A stretch of 64,000 bases of DNA, taken from contig NZ_RCIP01000001.1 of NCBI RefSeq assembly GCF_004000275.1, positions 674,749-738,748 on the forward strand, given 5' to 3'. A program made the translations under genes and the position numbers. Source of the stretch: Saccharospirillum alexandrii. GTDB lineage: Bacteria > Pseudomonadota > Gammaproteobacteria > Pseudomonadales > Natronospirillaceae. Positions 17,575 to 25,739 of the stretch are shown piece after piece (the first letter of the stretch is position 1; every line of letters begins with the position of its first letter). Under the pieces are notes generated by a model. It saw only the letters and a list, made by a program, of their open reading frames with translations. It was not told the DNA's origin and did no database searches.

Positions 17575-18834
17575 ATGAACGTGCAGATTTCGATTTTCTG
17601 GCAAGACCCCACCCGCCTGCGCTGGCGCTGGTCTGATTCTACCGAGGTTCATGAAGGCCGTTGGGACGACGTACAACTGGAACGTCAGAATCTGAACCTC
17701 GATGCGGTCTCTACCCGAGTGTATCTGCCGCATCAGGGTTTTACCGCACTGCAGGTCTCCGTACCCAGTGGTGCGCGGCGTATTCCCGAGGCTGTGTTGC
17801 GCTTCGCCGCTGAAGAACAGCTAGCCCAGGACATCGACAGCTTGCACATTGTTCCACTGGCCCGACCCAATCAGGGCAGCTTGCCCGTGGTGGTGATTGA
17901 AACCCAGCGCCTGCGCGAACTGCAAGAAACGCTGGCAGAAGGGGGCTTCACGCTGGTACAGGCTTTCGATGCCGGCTATTGCCAGGTCAGCAAGCCGGAA
18001 ACCCAGGATGTCAGCATCGACGTTACCCCCGGCCGGGTACTGTGCCGCGCCGGTTGGGAATTACACCAGATCCACCCGAATGGGTTCTCGCAGTGGTTCG
18101 ACTTGTGGAAGCGCAGCCAGGGGCTGGACGAGTCTGCCCTGCAAATCACTCTGACCAGCCGCAGTGCCGACGACCTCGGGCGCACCTTGAAAACAGAGCT
18201 CGAAGCCGCGGGCGATGACGTCAACTGGCAGGTTAAGCCAGAGACTGACTTGACGGAGTGGGATGAAACCGTTGCCCATAGCCGTTATCAGGGAAACCTG
18301 ATGACAGGGCCATTCGCACTGCGTAAATCCAGCAGTCACACTGCCTACTGGGTACCGACGGCGCTGGCTGCCGGGTTTGCCCTGGCCGTCTGGACCGGCC
18401 TCACCATCAGCCAGGGCTGGCAGGATAAGGCCGAGGCCGCTTCGACCTGGACCGCCAGTGAAACCGTGTTCAAGCAGGTATTCGGGCAGAACAAACGCAT
18501 TCAGCAACCACTGATGGTGCGTGAGCTGGAGAACCGGATTCAAGCCATGCAGCAGCCCGATGACGCCAGCGGCGGTTCGGTACTTGCCGCCATGGATGCC
18601 CTCGGTACACTCGATTCCGGCCTGTTACTGGAAGATTTTCGCTATCAGGCCAGTCGGCGGGAAATGCTGTTTACTGTCATCCGTAACGGCGACGCTGAGT
18701 CTGACGCCTTTGGCGAATTTGAACAGTTAAAACGTCGCCTCGAACAAGCCGGCTACCGGGTCGAATATTCAGCCAGTCAGGATCGGGATGCCGTTCGTGG
18801 CCGTTACCGGGCCACCCGGGAGGTACAATCATGA
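17575..18834 (+). CDS. gspL: Type II secretion inner-membrane protein GspL
   Basis: 419 aa from ATG 17575, chosen because CAGGAG lies about 6 bases before it; an earlier in-frame start lies inside gspK. The N-terminal cytoplasmic actin-like domain binds GspE. One membrane segment is at about residues 258-277 (VPTALAAGFALAVWTGLTI), followed by a periplasmic ferredoxin-like domain that pairs with GspM. Sequence conservation in this family is low; the gene order supports the call. It overlaps gspM by ATGA. Confidence 0.88.
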   Translation: MNVQISIFWQDPTRLRWRWSDSTEVHEGRWDDVQLERQNLNLDAVSTRVYLPHQGFTALQVSVPSGARRIPEAVLRFAAEEQLAQDIDSLHIVPLARPNQGSLPVVVIETQRLRELQETLAEGGFTLVQAFDAGYCQVSKPETQDVSIDVTPGRVLCRAGWELHQIHPNGFSQWFDLWKRSQGLDESALQITLTSRSADDLGRTLKTELEAAGDDVNWQVKPETDLTEWDETVAHSRYQGNLMTGPFALRKSSSHTAYWVPTALAAGFALAVWTGLTISQGWQDKAEAASTWTASETVFKQVFGQNKRIQQPLMVRELENRIQAMQQPDDASGGSVLAAMDALGTLDSGLLLEDFRYQASRREMLFTVIRNGDAESDAFGEFEQLKRRLEQAGYRVEYSASQDRDAVRGRYRATREVQS

Positions 18835-19328
18835 CACTTCAGACAACCACTCTGCTTGAACCCCTGGCCCTGCGCTGGCAAGGCTTGCCCACGCGTGATC
18901 GCCGTGCTTTGTCGGTGTTGCTGGTCACTGGTGCTTTACTGGTGCTCTGGTTCGGGATCATCGGCCCAACCCTTAACTGGCGCGAATCAACCCGGTCAGA
19001 CCTGAGAGCCGCTGAAGAGACCTTCCGGCAACTGGTCGAGCGGGCGCCGTTGGCCATGGCCACTGCGGGAAACAGCGCTCAAGGGCCAGCAGCAGGGGGG
19101 TCTCTGAATGCCGAGGTACGCAATCAGGCAAACCGTTTCGGTGTGGTCATCCAGAGCTTTGAACCGGACGGTGATCAAATCCGGGTGCGGGTCGATAGCG
19201 TGCGCTTTACCAATCTCATGCGCTGGCTGGGTGCCCTGGAAGTCAGGGGCATTAACGCGCCTCAGCTTACGCTTGAGGCGACTGATCGTGCAGGCCAAGT
19301 CTCGGTACAGGCCAGTTTCAGTCGCTGA
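18831..19328 (+). CDS. gspM: Type II secretion protein GspM
   Basis: 165 aa bitopic inner-membrane protein with a short cytoplasmic N-terminus, a membrane helix at about residues 28-47 (ALSVLLVTGALLVLWFGIIG) and a periplasmic ferredoxin-like domain. It stabilises GspL. Overlap with gspL (ATGA) and the final position in the cluster support the identification. No gspN follows; the next gene is unrelated and starts about 100 bases later. Confidence 0.88.
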   Translation: MTLQTTTLLEPLALRWQGLPTRDRRALSVLLVTGALLVLWFGIIGPTLNWRESTRSDLRAAEETFRQLVERAPLAMATAGNSAQGPAAGGSLNAEVRNQANRFGVVIQSFEPDGDQIRVRVDSVRFTNLMRWLGALEVRGINAPQLTLEATDRAGQVSVQASFSR

Positions 19329-19432
19329 TCTGGATCATTTCATCGTCGACAAAATGCTGGCAAGATACCAGACAGAGACCATTACCATGGTCAATAATAA
19401 AAGCATAATAACTCAGAGGGTATGGAGTCCGT

Positions 19433-20089
19433 ATGGCGACTATTGATCTAAACGACGTTGAACTCATGGCACTGGATGAACGCTGCAGTCGCCAGGCTCG
19501 GTCGCTGTTATACCATTCCTACAAAGACGAACCTACCTTCAAGTACCTGCTCGACAGCAGTCGACCGGGTTACAAGCAACGCATCCGAGCCACCATACGG
19601 GAGCTGATTCGCCTCCATTTCGAGCGGGGCGAAACGGTACTGGGCGTGGTTCACAAGCAGGATCGCCGGGTACTTGGCGTAGCCTTCGTCAGTGACGTTG
19701 AGCTGAAGATGGACATATCCCGCCAATTCCTGTGGCGGCTTAAAATGACCCTGACCGCCGGGTTTGAAGGAACCCGCCGGTATATCCAGTATTTCAACGA
19801 CGTTCAAAGCAGTTTGCCCAACAAGGCGCATCGCACTGTTAGCCTTATCGGTATCCACCCCGAATTTCAGAAGCAGGGCCTCGGACGCCTGCTGATGGAA
19901 GCCGTGCATCAACAGGTCAGTGATGATGCTCAGTCTATCGGTGTATTTCTCGATACGGGCAACACCCGCTACCTGACATTCTATGAAAGTCTCGGTTACG
20001 AGCGCTTCGCCGACATCAAAATGGGCAACGACCTGACTGAGGTTGTACTGTTCAGAGCCAACCCCAATTACATAGAACAGGCTGCTTGA
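19433..20089 (+). CDS. GNAT-family N-acetyltransferase
   Basis: 218 aa cytoplasmic enzyme. The acetyl-CoA binding motif A is visible at about residues 140-158 (LIGIHPEFQKQGLGRLLM, with Q-x-x-G-L-G), and the downstream motif B contains NTRYLTFYESLGYE. The substrate cannot be told from sequence. The ATG at 19433 has GGAGTCC upstream. It stands alone, with a terminator about 80 bases after it, so it is likely a single-gene transcript. Confidence 0.85.
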   Translation: MATIDLNDVELMALDERCSRQARSLLYHSYKDEPTFKYLLDSSRPGYKQRIRATIRELIRLHFERGETVLGVVHKQDRRVLGVAFVSDVELKMDISRQFLWRLKMTLTAGFEGTRRYIQYFNDVQSSLPNKAHRTVSLIGIHPEFQKQGLGRLLMEAVHQQVSDDAQSIGVFLDTGNTRYLTFYESLGYERFADIKMGNDLTEVVLFRANPNYIEQAA

Positions 20090-20094
20090 AGGGT

Positions 20095-20142
20095 GTTGAG
20101 CTTTTAGTTTCGAGCTGCGAGCTTTAACTTAAGAGCTCCAAC
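20095..20142. repeat. GAGCT-rich imperfect hairpin
   Basis: The stretch repeats GAGCTTT and CGAGCTG units. Its ends, GTTGAGCTTTTAG (20095-20107) and TTAAGAGCTCCAAC (20129-20142), pair imperfectly. Similar GAGCT/GAGTT-type intergenic repeats are familiar from Marinobacter-like genomes, from memory. Confidence 0.4.
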
Positions 20143-20168
20143 TCGCTGCTTGCCGTTCATTATTTCAG

Positions 20169-20193
20169 AAACCCCGGTTTAGCCGGGGTTTTT
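20169..20193 (+). terminator. Rho-independent terminator
   Basis: Stem AACCCCGG (20170-20177) with CCGGGGTT (20183-20190), a 5-base loop and a T run to 20193. It ends the acetyltransferase transcript, just before gor. Confidence 0.85.
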
Positions 20194-20209
20194 CACGTTT
20201 TAACCGGGA

Positions 20210-21610
20210 ATGACTATGACCAATCCATCTTACGATTACGACCTCGTTGTCATTGGCGCTGGCTCCGGCGGTGTGCGGGCGGCGCGCATGGCGGCCACAA
20301 AAGGCGCGAGAGTCGCCATTATCGAATCCCGTTACCTGGGTGGTACCTGCGTTAACGTCGGCTGTGTGCCGAAGAAACTCTTTGTCTATGCCTCTGAATT
20401 CTCTCAGGCTTTTAAGGATTCGGCTGGTTTTGGCTACACGGTAGATAAAAAGCCGGATTTTGAATGGGCTCGCTTGCGAGACAATAAAACCAATGAAATC
20501 AAACGATTAAATGGGGTTTATGATGGTTTGTTAAGCCGCGCCGGGGTAGACATCATCCACGGTCATGGTCGTTTTATCGATGATCACCGGGTAGCGGTCG
20601 ACAACCGCGAAATCAGCGCCGCCCATGTTTTGATCGCAACCGGCAGCTGGCCGGTCATGCCGGATGTCGAAGGTGCCGAACACATTATCAGTTCCAACGA
20701 AGTCTTCTATCTGGAGACCTTTCCCAAGGACGTGATCGTCATCGGCGGGGGCTACATTGCGGTCGAGTTTGCCGGCATCTTCAATGGTCTGGGTGCCAAA
20801 ACCCACTTGTTGTATCGGGGCGAGCCGGTCTTGCGCGGGTTTGATGACGACATTCGCGAATTTGTTTCCAGCGAACTGGAGCAGGCGGGCATTCAGTTGC
20901 TCTACAATCGTGATATCGCCAAGGTCGAAGCACTGGAATCAGGCCGGTTCAGAGTCACTATGTCGGATGGCAGCGCTCGAGAAACCGACCTGGTCGTCAG
21001 CGCCATCGGGCGCCGACCCTTACTGGACGGGCTGGACATCGACAAGGCCGGGGTCGAGGCCGCCCCCAAAGGACACCTGGAGGTGAACGATCATTACCAG
21101 ACCAACGTGCCGCACATTTTTGCGCTCGGTGACGTCATTGGCCGGGTCCAACTGACGCCGGTAGCGCTGGCAGAAGGGATGTACGTCGCAGATTACCTCT
21201 TTGGCGAATCCACGCCACGGCCCGTCGACTACGATCTCATACCCACCGCGGTGTTTTGCCAGCCCCCGATCGGCACGGTGGGCATGACCGAAGCCCAGGC
21301 GGCAAAGCGGTACGAACGGGTCGAAGTCTACCAGGCCAACTTCAAGGCGATGAAAAACACCCTCTCCGGTAACCCGGAACGCACGCTGATGAAGCTGCTG
21401 GTCGACTGCGACTCGCGTAAGGTGATCGGGGCTCACATGGTGGGCGAGAGTGCCGGGGAGATCATTCAGGGGCTAGCGGTAGCGATGACTGCGGGCGCGA
21501 CCAAGGATGATTTCGACCACACCATCGGGATTCACCCAACAGCGGCAGAAGAATTCGTCACCATGCGTTCTCCGGCCCGAATCATCGGCAAAGACCGTGA
21601 AGACGATTAA
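20210..21610 (+). CDS. gor: Glutathione-disulfide reductase
   Basis: 466 aa flavoprotein that uses NADPH to reduce glutathione disulfide. It has the FAD motif GAGSGGVRAAR, the redox-active disulfide Cys47/Cys52 in GGTCVNVGCVPKK, the NAD(P) motif IGGGYIAVEFAGI, and the C-terminal dyad His442/Glu447 in HPTAAEE. The substrate assignment follows from overall likeness to Gor; trypanothione-type relatives are closely similar. The start is ATG 20210 or the ATG two codons on. Its stop overlaps the stop of the convergent recombinase gene (shared TTAA). Confidence 0.93.
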   Translation: MTMTNPSYDYDLVVIGAGSGGVRAARMAATKGARVAIIESRYLGGTCVNVGCVPKKLFVYASEFSQAFKDSAGFGYTVDKKPDFEWARLRDNKTNEIKRLNGVYDGLLSRAGVDIIHGHGRFIDDHRVAVDNREISAAHVLIATGSWPVMPDVEGAEHIISSNEVFYLETFPKDVIVIGGGYIAVEFAGIFNGLGAKTHLLYRGEPVLRGFDDDIREFVSSELEQAGIQLLYNRDIAKVEALESGRFRVTMSDGSARETDLVVSAIGRRPLLDGLDIDKAGVEAAPKGHLEVNDHYQTNVPHIFALGDVIGRVQLTPVALAEGMYVADYLFGESTPRPVDYDLIPTAVFCQPPIGTVGMTEAQAAKRYERVEVYQANFKAMKNTLSGNPERTLMKLLVDCDSRKVIGAHMVGESAGEIIQGLAVAMTAGATKDDFDHTIGIHPTAAEEFVTMRSPARIIGKDREDD

Positions 21611-22866
21611 ACCGGGCTGATTTTCTTGCCCCGGGCCGAGTTGTGCCGAGCCTGGCGTTCCACATCGATATAGCGGTCGGTGATGGCGCTGGAGCCGTGG
21701 CCTGCGTCATCGCGCACGTGCTCACGGGGCCGCATTTTAACGTCTTCTGAAATACCGGTGTGGCGCAGCCAGTGCACGGTGGCCGCCTGCAGGGCATCGG
21801 CCTCTTCGGGTTCGCCCTGGGCTCTGAGGCGATCGATGGCGCGGTCGAAACTGTCCTGAACGATAAAGCGGATCTGCCGGGTGCTGCTGATGCCGCCTTT
21901 GCCGCGAATTTTCGGGATCAGCGGGCTCGATTCGCCCGGCAGTGGCAGTGGCGTCATGCCCAGAAAGCCCCGAAACCGGCGCAAGGCATCCAGCATGGCG
22001 TCGGAGACCGAAATATCGCGCTCCTTGTTGCCTTTACCAACTGTGGTAAACCACCAGTTTCCCTGACTGTCTTGCCGGAAATCGCCCATGCTGGGCTGCC
22101 AGCGGTCCGATTCGGCCAGTTCCGATATGCGCAAATACATGCCGAACAGGCAGCTCATGATGAACAGTGCGCGTTCGAAGCGGGGCGGGTCTTCCGGCAT
22201 GGCCTGATCCATGGCATTCAGCACCTCATGCCACTGGGCTTCTGACAAGCGGCGGATCGCCTGCGCGCCCTGACGCTTGCGCAGAAACTTGCCCTTTTGG
22301 CGAATCTGGGCAACTGGATTGAGCTCAACGTGTTCTTCCTGAATCAGATAATTAAAATAGGTGCTCAAGACCGAGAAAATCGCCTGCAGGGCACCCTGAC
22401 TCAGCACATAGGATTTGGGGTCTGCGGAGACGCCCAGTTTGTGATCACGTTTGGACACCTTGGCGACGAAAGGACGCCACTCCGGGTTGATGACGCGCTC
22501 ACCGCCCGCGTTGATAAACCGGGCGACGCTTTTGGTGCCAATCCAGTGGCGGGGCGGGTTCTGGCAAAATTCAATGAACTGCTCAATGTGCTGACGCCGC
22601 ACCTCGGCCAGCCTCAGCCCCTGTATCAGCCAGCACCATTGAACAAAGCGCTCAATTTCACGGCGATAGCTCGCAAAGGTATCCGGGCTACCGCGATAGC
22701 TGTACAGAAATTCCGTGGATCGTTGCAGGTCGGCCTGCAATTGCGACGCCTCAATTCGGGCTGCTTTATCCAGAACATCGCCGGGCTCCACTCTGTCCCG
22801 AAACGGATTGCCCATTTCAGACAGGTTATCGAACACCGGGGTGGGGGCCGGGTAGGGGGCGTTCAA
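21607..22866 (-). CDS. Solo tyrosine recombinase (phage-integrase family)
   Basis: 419 aa. The N-terminal SAM-like core-binding domain spans about residues 60-180 (SYRREIERFVQWC ... STYFNYLIQEEHVELNP). The catalytic domain keeps all active-site residues: Arg246 in LRISEL, Lys278 in GKGNKERD, His365 and Arg368 in HWLRHT, His390 in AGHGSSA and nucleophile Tyr399. It is longer than XerC/XerD (about 300). No phage, integron cassette, direct repeat or att-like duplication is visible nearby, so it may be a resident chromosomal recombinase. It overlaps gor tail to tail by 4 bases. Confidence 0.85.
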   Translation of the reverse strand: MNAPYPAPTPVFDNLSEMGNPFRDRVEPGDVLDKAARIEASQLQADLQRSTEFLYSYRGSPDTFASYRREIERFVQWCWLIQGLRLAEVRRQHIEQFIEFCQNPPRHWIGTKSVARFINAGGERVINPEWRPFVAKVSKRDHKLGVSADPKSYVLSQGALQAIFSVLSTYFNYLIQEEHVELNPVAQIRQKGKFLRKRQGAQAIRRLSEAQWHEVLNAMDQAMPEDPPRFERALFIMSCLFGMYLRISELAESDRWQPSMGDFRQDSQGNWWFTTVGKGNKERDISVSDAMLDALRRFRGFLGMTPLPLPGESSPLIPKIRGKGGISSTRQIRFIVQDSFDRAIDRLRAQGEPEEADALQAATVHWLRHTGISEDVKMRPREHVRDDAGHGSSAITDRYIDVERQARHNSARGKKISPV

Positions 22867-22967
22867 CAGAGGATCTCCTCAGGCTTCAAGGTTAACTGAC
22901 CAGAATGGGGTTTCAATCATCAAAGTATGCGCGTCCCGCACCGGAGCTGACAAGGTGACCTTCGGAT

Positions 22968-24161
22968 ATGGGCGCAGCTCGGAACACAGGATACACTAGC
23001 CACATGAACCGATTCACATCCCGACATGGCTTACCGGTGCACCGGCTGACGCAATCGCTGGAAGGCGTTATGGGCTATATCGCCTGGGCAATTGTCTGCT
23101 ATCTCACCCTGAGTAACGCGCCGGCGAATACCGAGTCCGGGCAGATTCGGCTGTTTGTTATTGTGGCTCTGTTACTGCTCTTTATCGTCGGCTTCTTCTA
23201 CACCACCCGAGAGCAACAGTACCAGCGCATGGACACTCGCATCCGGCAACTGTCCTTTGCCGTGCAGTTCCTGGCGGTGCTGGGCATTCGTTTTGTGGCT
23301 GAATCCGGGGTTATCGCCATTCTAAGCGTTTCCCTGGCGGCGCAACTACCGTTTCTGATGTCCAGAACCTTCTCCTATTTGACCGTGCTGGTACTGGTGC
23401 TGATCGATCTGGCCTTTATCTGGGGTGAGCCCGATGCCATTATCTGGACGGCTCTGGGCGCTGCCTTCCATGTGTTCGCGCTACTGATGAGCCAACGGGT
23501 GATTCAGGAGCAGGAAGCACGAGACCAGATCACCATCCTGAACCGGGAGTTGCTGGCTACCCAGGCCTTGCTGGAGGAATCGGCCAAACAGACCGAGCGT
23601 ATCCGCATCGCCCGGGACCTGCACGACGGCCTCGGCCACCACCTGACCGCCCTGATTCTCAAGCTGCAGTACCTCACCCATACCACCGAAGGGGAAACCC
23701 GCACCCGCATTGAGGAAACCCACCAGCTGTCGCGCCTGTTACTGACCGATGTGCGCAACACCGTGCATGAAATGCGCGGCGATTCCAGCATTCGTCTGAA
23801 AGAGGCGCTCGAAGCACTGATCTCTCAGATTCCCCGGCTGCAAATCAACTTGCGCATGGACGACAACATCAGCGTCGCCGACATTGAAGTAGCGGAGGCC
23901 CTGTTTCGCTGCATCCAGGAGGCGGTAACCAATACCCTGAAACACGGGAATGCCAGCGAGATGAATATTGACCTGCAGCACGGCGTTAATGACGTTGTGC
24001 TTACCATTACCGACAACGGCGGCTGCCAGCTCGACTGGCGCGAGGGCGCCGGGCTAAGAGGTATGCGCGAGCGCATTGAAGCGCTCAAGGGCAAGCTGGA
24101 TGTCGCCTCGGGTGCTGGCTTCAAACTTAATATCACCATCCCTGTTATGGAGTCGCTATGA
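22968..24161 (+). CDS. Sensor histidine kinase, NarX/DesK type
   Basis: 397 aa. Residues 35-175 form five or six membrane helices. A coiled linker (about 178-210) leads to a HisKA_3 domain with ARDLHDGLGHHLTAL (phospho-His219) and an HATPase with TITDNGG and GLRGMRER. The start at 22968 is preferred because AAGGTGA lies 9 bases upstream; ATG 23004 is the alternative. It overlaps the following response regulator gene by ATGA. The input domain has no recognised ligand motif, so the stimulus is unknown. DesK-like kinases with this architecture often sense membrane state, which is only analogy. Confidence 0.88.
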   Translation: MGAARNTGYTSHMNRFTSRHGLPVHRLTQSLEGVMGYIAWAIVCYLTLSNAPANTESGQIRLFVIVALLLLFIVGFFYTTREQQYQRMDTRIRQLSFAVQFLAVLGIRFVAESGVIAILSVSLAAQLPFLMSRTFSYLTVLVLVLIDLAFIWGEPDAIIWTALGAAFHVFALLMSQRVIQEQEARDQITILNRELLATQALLEESAKQTERIRIARDLHDGLGHHLTALILKLQYLTHTTEGETRTRIEETHQLSRLLLTDVRNTVHEMRGDSSIRLKEALEALISQIPRLQINLRMDDNISVADIEVAEALFRCIQEAVTNTLKHGNASEMNIDLQHGVNDVVLTITDNGGCQLDWREGAGLRGMRERIEALKGKLDVASGAGFKLNITIPVMESL

Positions 24162-24814
24162 ACGAGTCAGTCAACGTTATGCTGGTTGATGACCAGACCC
24201 TGGTGCGTGAAGGCATCAAATCACTGCTGCAGCTAGCCGGACATATCGACATTCTGGGCGAGGCCAGCGATGGTGTGGAAGCGCTGGAAGCCCTCGAAAC
24301 ACTCACCCCCGATGTAATCCTGATGGATATTCGAATGCCGCGTATGGACGGCATTGAAACCCTCAAAACGCTGACCACGCAGGGCAGTACCATACCGGTC
24401 ATCATCCTCACCACCTTCGATGACCATGAACTGGTGCTCAGTGCCATTCGAGCCGGGGCTCGCGGGTTTCTGCTCAAGGATGTCTCACTGGAGAGCCTGG
24501 TCGAGGCGATCGATGCCGTGCATCGTGGCGAAACGCTGATCCAACCCGCTGTCACCGAGCGGGTGCTCAAAGGCTTTACCGAGTTGCAAACCCAAAGCAA
24601 GGTGGAGCGAGACCCGATTCAGGAACCGCTGACGCAGCGCGAAATCGAAATTGTTCGGCTGATGGCCGGTGGCTACAGCAACAAGGAGATTTCACGCGCC
24701 ATCTTCAAATCTGAAGGCACCATCAAGAATCACGTGTCCAATATACTCGCCAAGCTGAATGTCCGGGATCGCACCCGGGCTGTATTGAAAGCATTGGAAC
24801 TGGGGTTGATCTGA
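24158..24814 (+). CDS. NarL/FixJ-type response regulator
   Basis: 218 aa. The receiver has the acidic pair DD (11-12), phosphoacceptor Asp57 in LMDIRMPRMDG, a Thr in ILTTFDD and Lys in LLKDVS. A LuxR-type helix-turn-helix at about 150-210 contains LTQREIEIVRLMAGGYSNKEI and GTIKNHVSNIL. Co-translated with the kinase upstream (ATGA). The first 18 bases of the operon partner overlap guarantee pairing. Targets are unknown. Confidence 0.92.
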   Translation: MNESVNVMLVDDQTLVREGIKSLLQLAGHIDILGEASDGVEALEALETLTPDVILMDIRMPRMDGIETLKTLTTQGSTIPVIILTTFDDHELVLSAIRAGARGFLLKDVSLESLVEAIDAVHRGETLIQPAVTERVLKGFTELQTQSKVERDPIQEPLTQREIEIVRLMAGGYSNKEISRAIFKSEGTIKNHVSNILAKLNVRDRTRAVLKALELGLI

Positions 24815-24895
24815 ATCAAGGCCAGCAGGCCAGGGGGTTGTACCCTCAGGTGAAAGTCGCGATACTGACGCAATAGAATCTACCGTGTAGACAAT

Positions 24896-25645
24896 ATGCC
24901 ACGTCCACGCTTTCACATCACGCCTGACGACTGGTTCGATACGCTCGACTGGCTTGACTATCAACTCTCCCAACCTGGCTGGTTGCTGGACGATGCACAC
25001 CCCGTTCATCAGCAGGGGTTGGCTCATCTGACCGAGCGCCTGCATCAGTGCCGCTATGTTCAGTCACCGACGCACCCGGACTGCGACGCACTGCAAACCC
25101 TCCTTGAGCAAAACCTCGACCGCCCAGACTGGGACCGGTTGCGAAAAACGCTGTCAGCGCGCCGCCGTCGCCGGCGAGAAAAACGTCTGGCGCAATCGCC
25201 AGTTAACCTGACGCTTACCACTCAGGCTCATCACTGGTTAAAACAACTGGCTAGGGCGGGGCGCTTTGCCACGTTAAGTGATGCCCTGGTAGACGCATTG
25301 CCAGCTTTGGTCGCCGATCTTGAAGCCCATGCTCAGGCGACTCTGAAGACCGACCTGGAACAGACGCTGGCCAACTGGACTGAAATCGATCTTATAGCCA
25401 GCGCTGACCAGTACCTGACCGCAGCCCGCAGCGACCGAAGCCTGGCGACCGCGTGCCGTATTGCTTTTCAGTGGTACCAGCGAGACCCGGACCGACACAA
25501 GGCGCAGATGCTGAAGGAACGCTTTATTGAAGACCTGGTCTGGAATCAGATTCATTTGGGCAAACCAGCAACAGCTTATTTATCTGCTCAACCGGCTTCA
25601 CAAAATGCTGTTGGGGCTGGACGCATCCCTGATAATGAGCTCTGA
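24896..25645 (+). CDS. MatP-like DNA-binding protein (tentative)
   Basis: 249 aa, not recognised with certainty. The middle section resembles E. coli MatP as I remember it. RLRKTLSARRRRRREKR (81-97) parallels the MatP MKQTIRARRKRHF stretch. The following VNLTLTTQAHHWLKQLA ... ATLSDALVDALPAL (103-137) matches its ribbon-helix-helix, with a beta strand and two helices. The N-terminal 75 residues are acidic and helical, and the C-terminal 100 residues have no match in MatP, so the protein is about 100 residues longer. MatP binds matS sites and condenses the terminus macrodomain. Other RHH regulators are possible. Confidence 0.5.
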   Translation: MPRPRFHITPDDWFDTLDWLDYQLSQPGWLLDDAHPVHQQGLAHLTERLHQCRYVQSPTHPDCDALQTLLEQNLDRPDWDRLRKTLSARRRRRREKRLAQSPVNLTLTTQAHHWLKQLARAGRFATLSDALVDALPALVADLEAHAQATLKTDLEQTLANWTEIDLIASADQYLTAARSDRSLATACRIAFQWYQRDPDRHKAQMLKERFIEDLVWNQIHLGKPATAYLSAQPASQNAVGAGRIPDNEL

Positions 25646-25739
25646 TTAAGCCAGCGACAGGCACAATCGGCCGATTCTCGGCTAAAAAAGGGTTCACGCC
25701 CGCCTCATTCACCAACCCCCCAAGGAAACGACGGCTGCG

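Noticed and set aside
21607-22866. Prophage or genomic island around the tyrosine recombinase
   Set aside because: Flanks are ordinary chromosomal genes with similar composition; no tRNA, att duplication, phage or cargo gene is visible.
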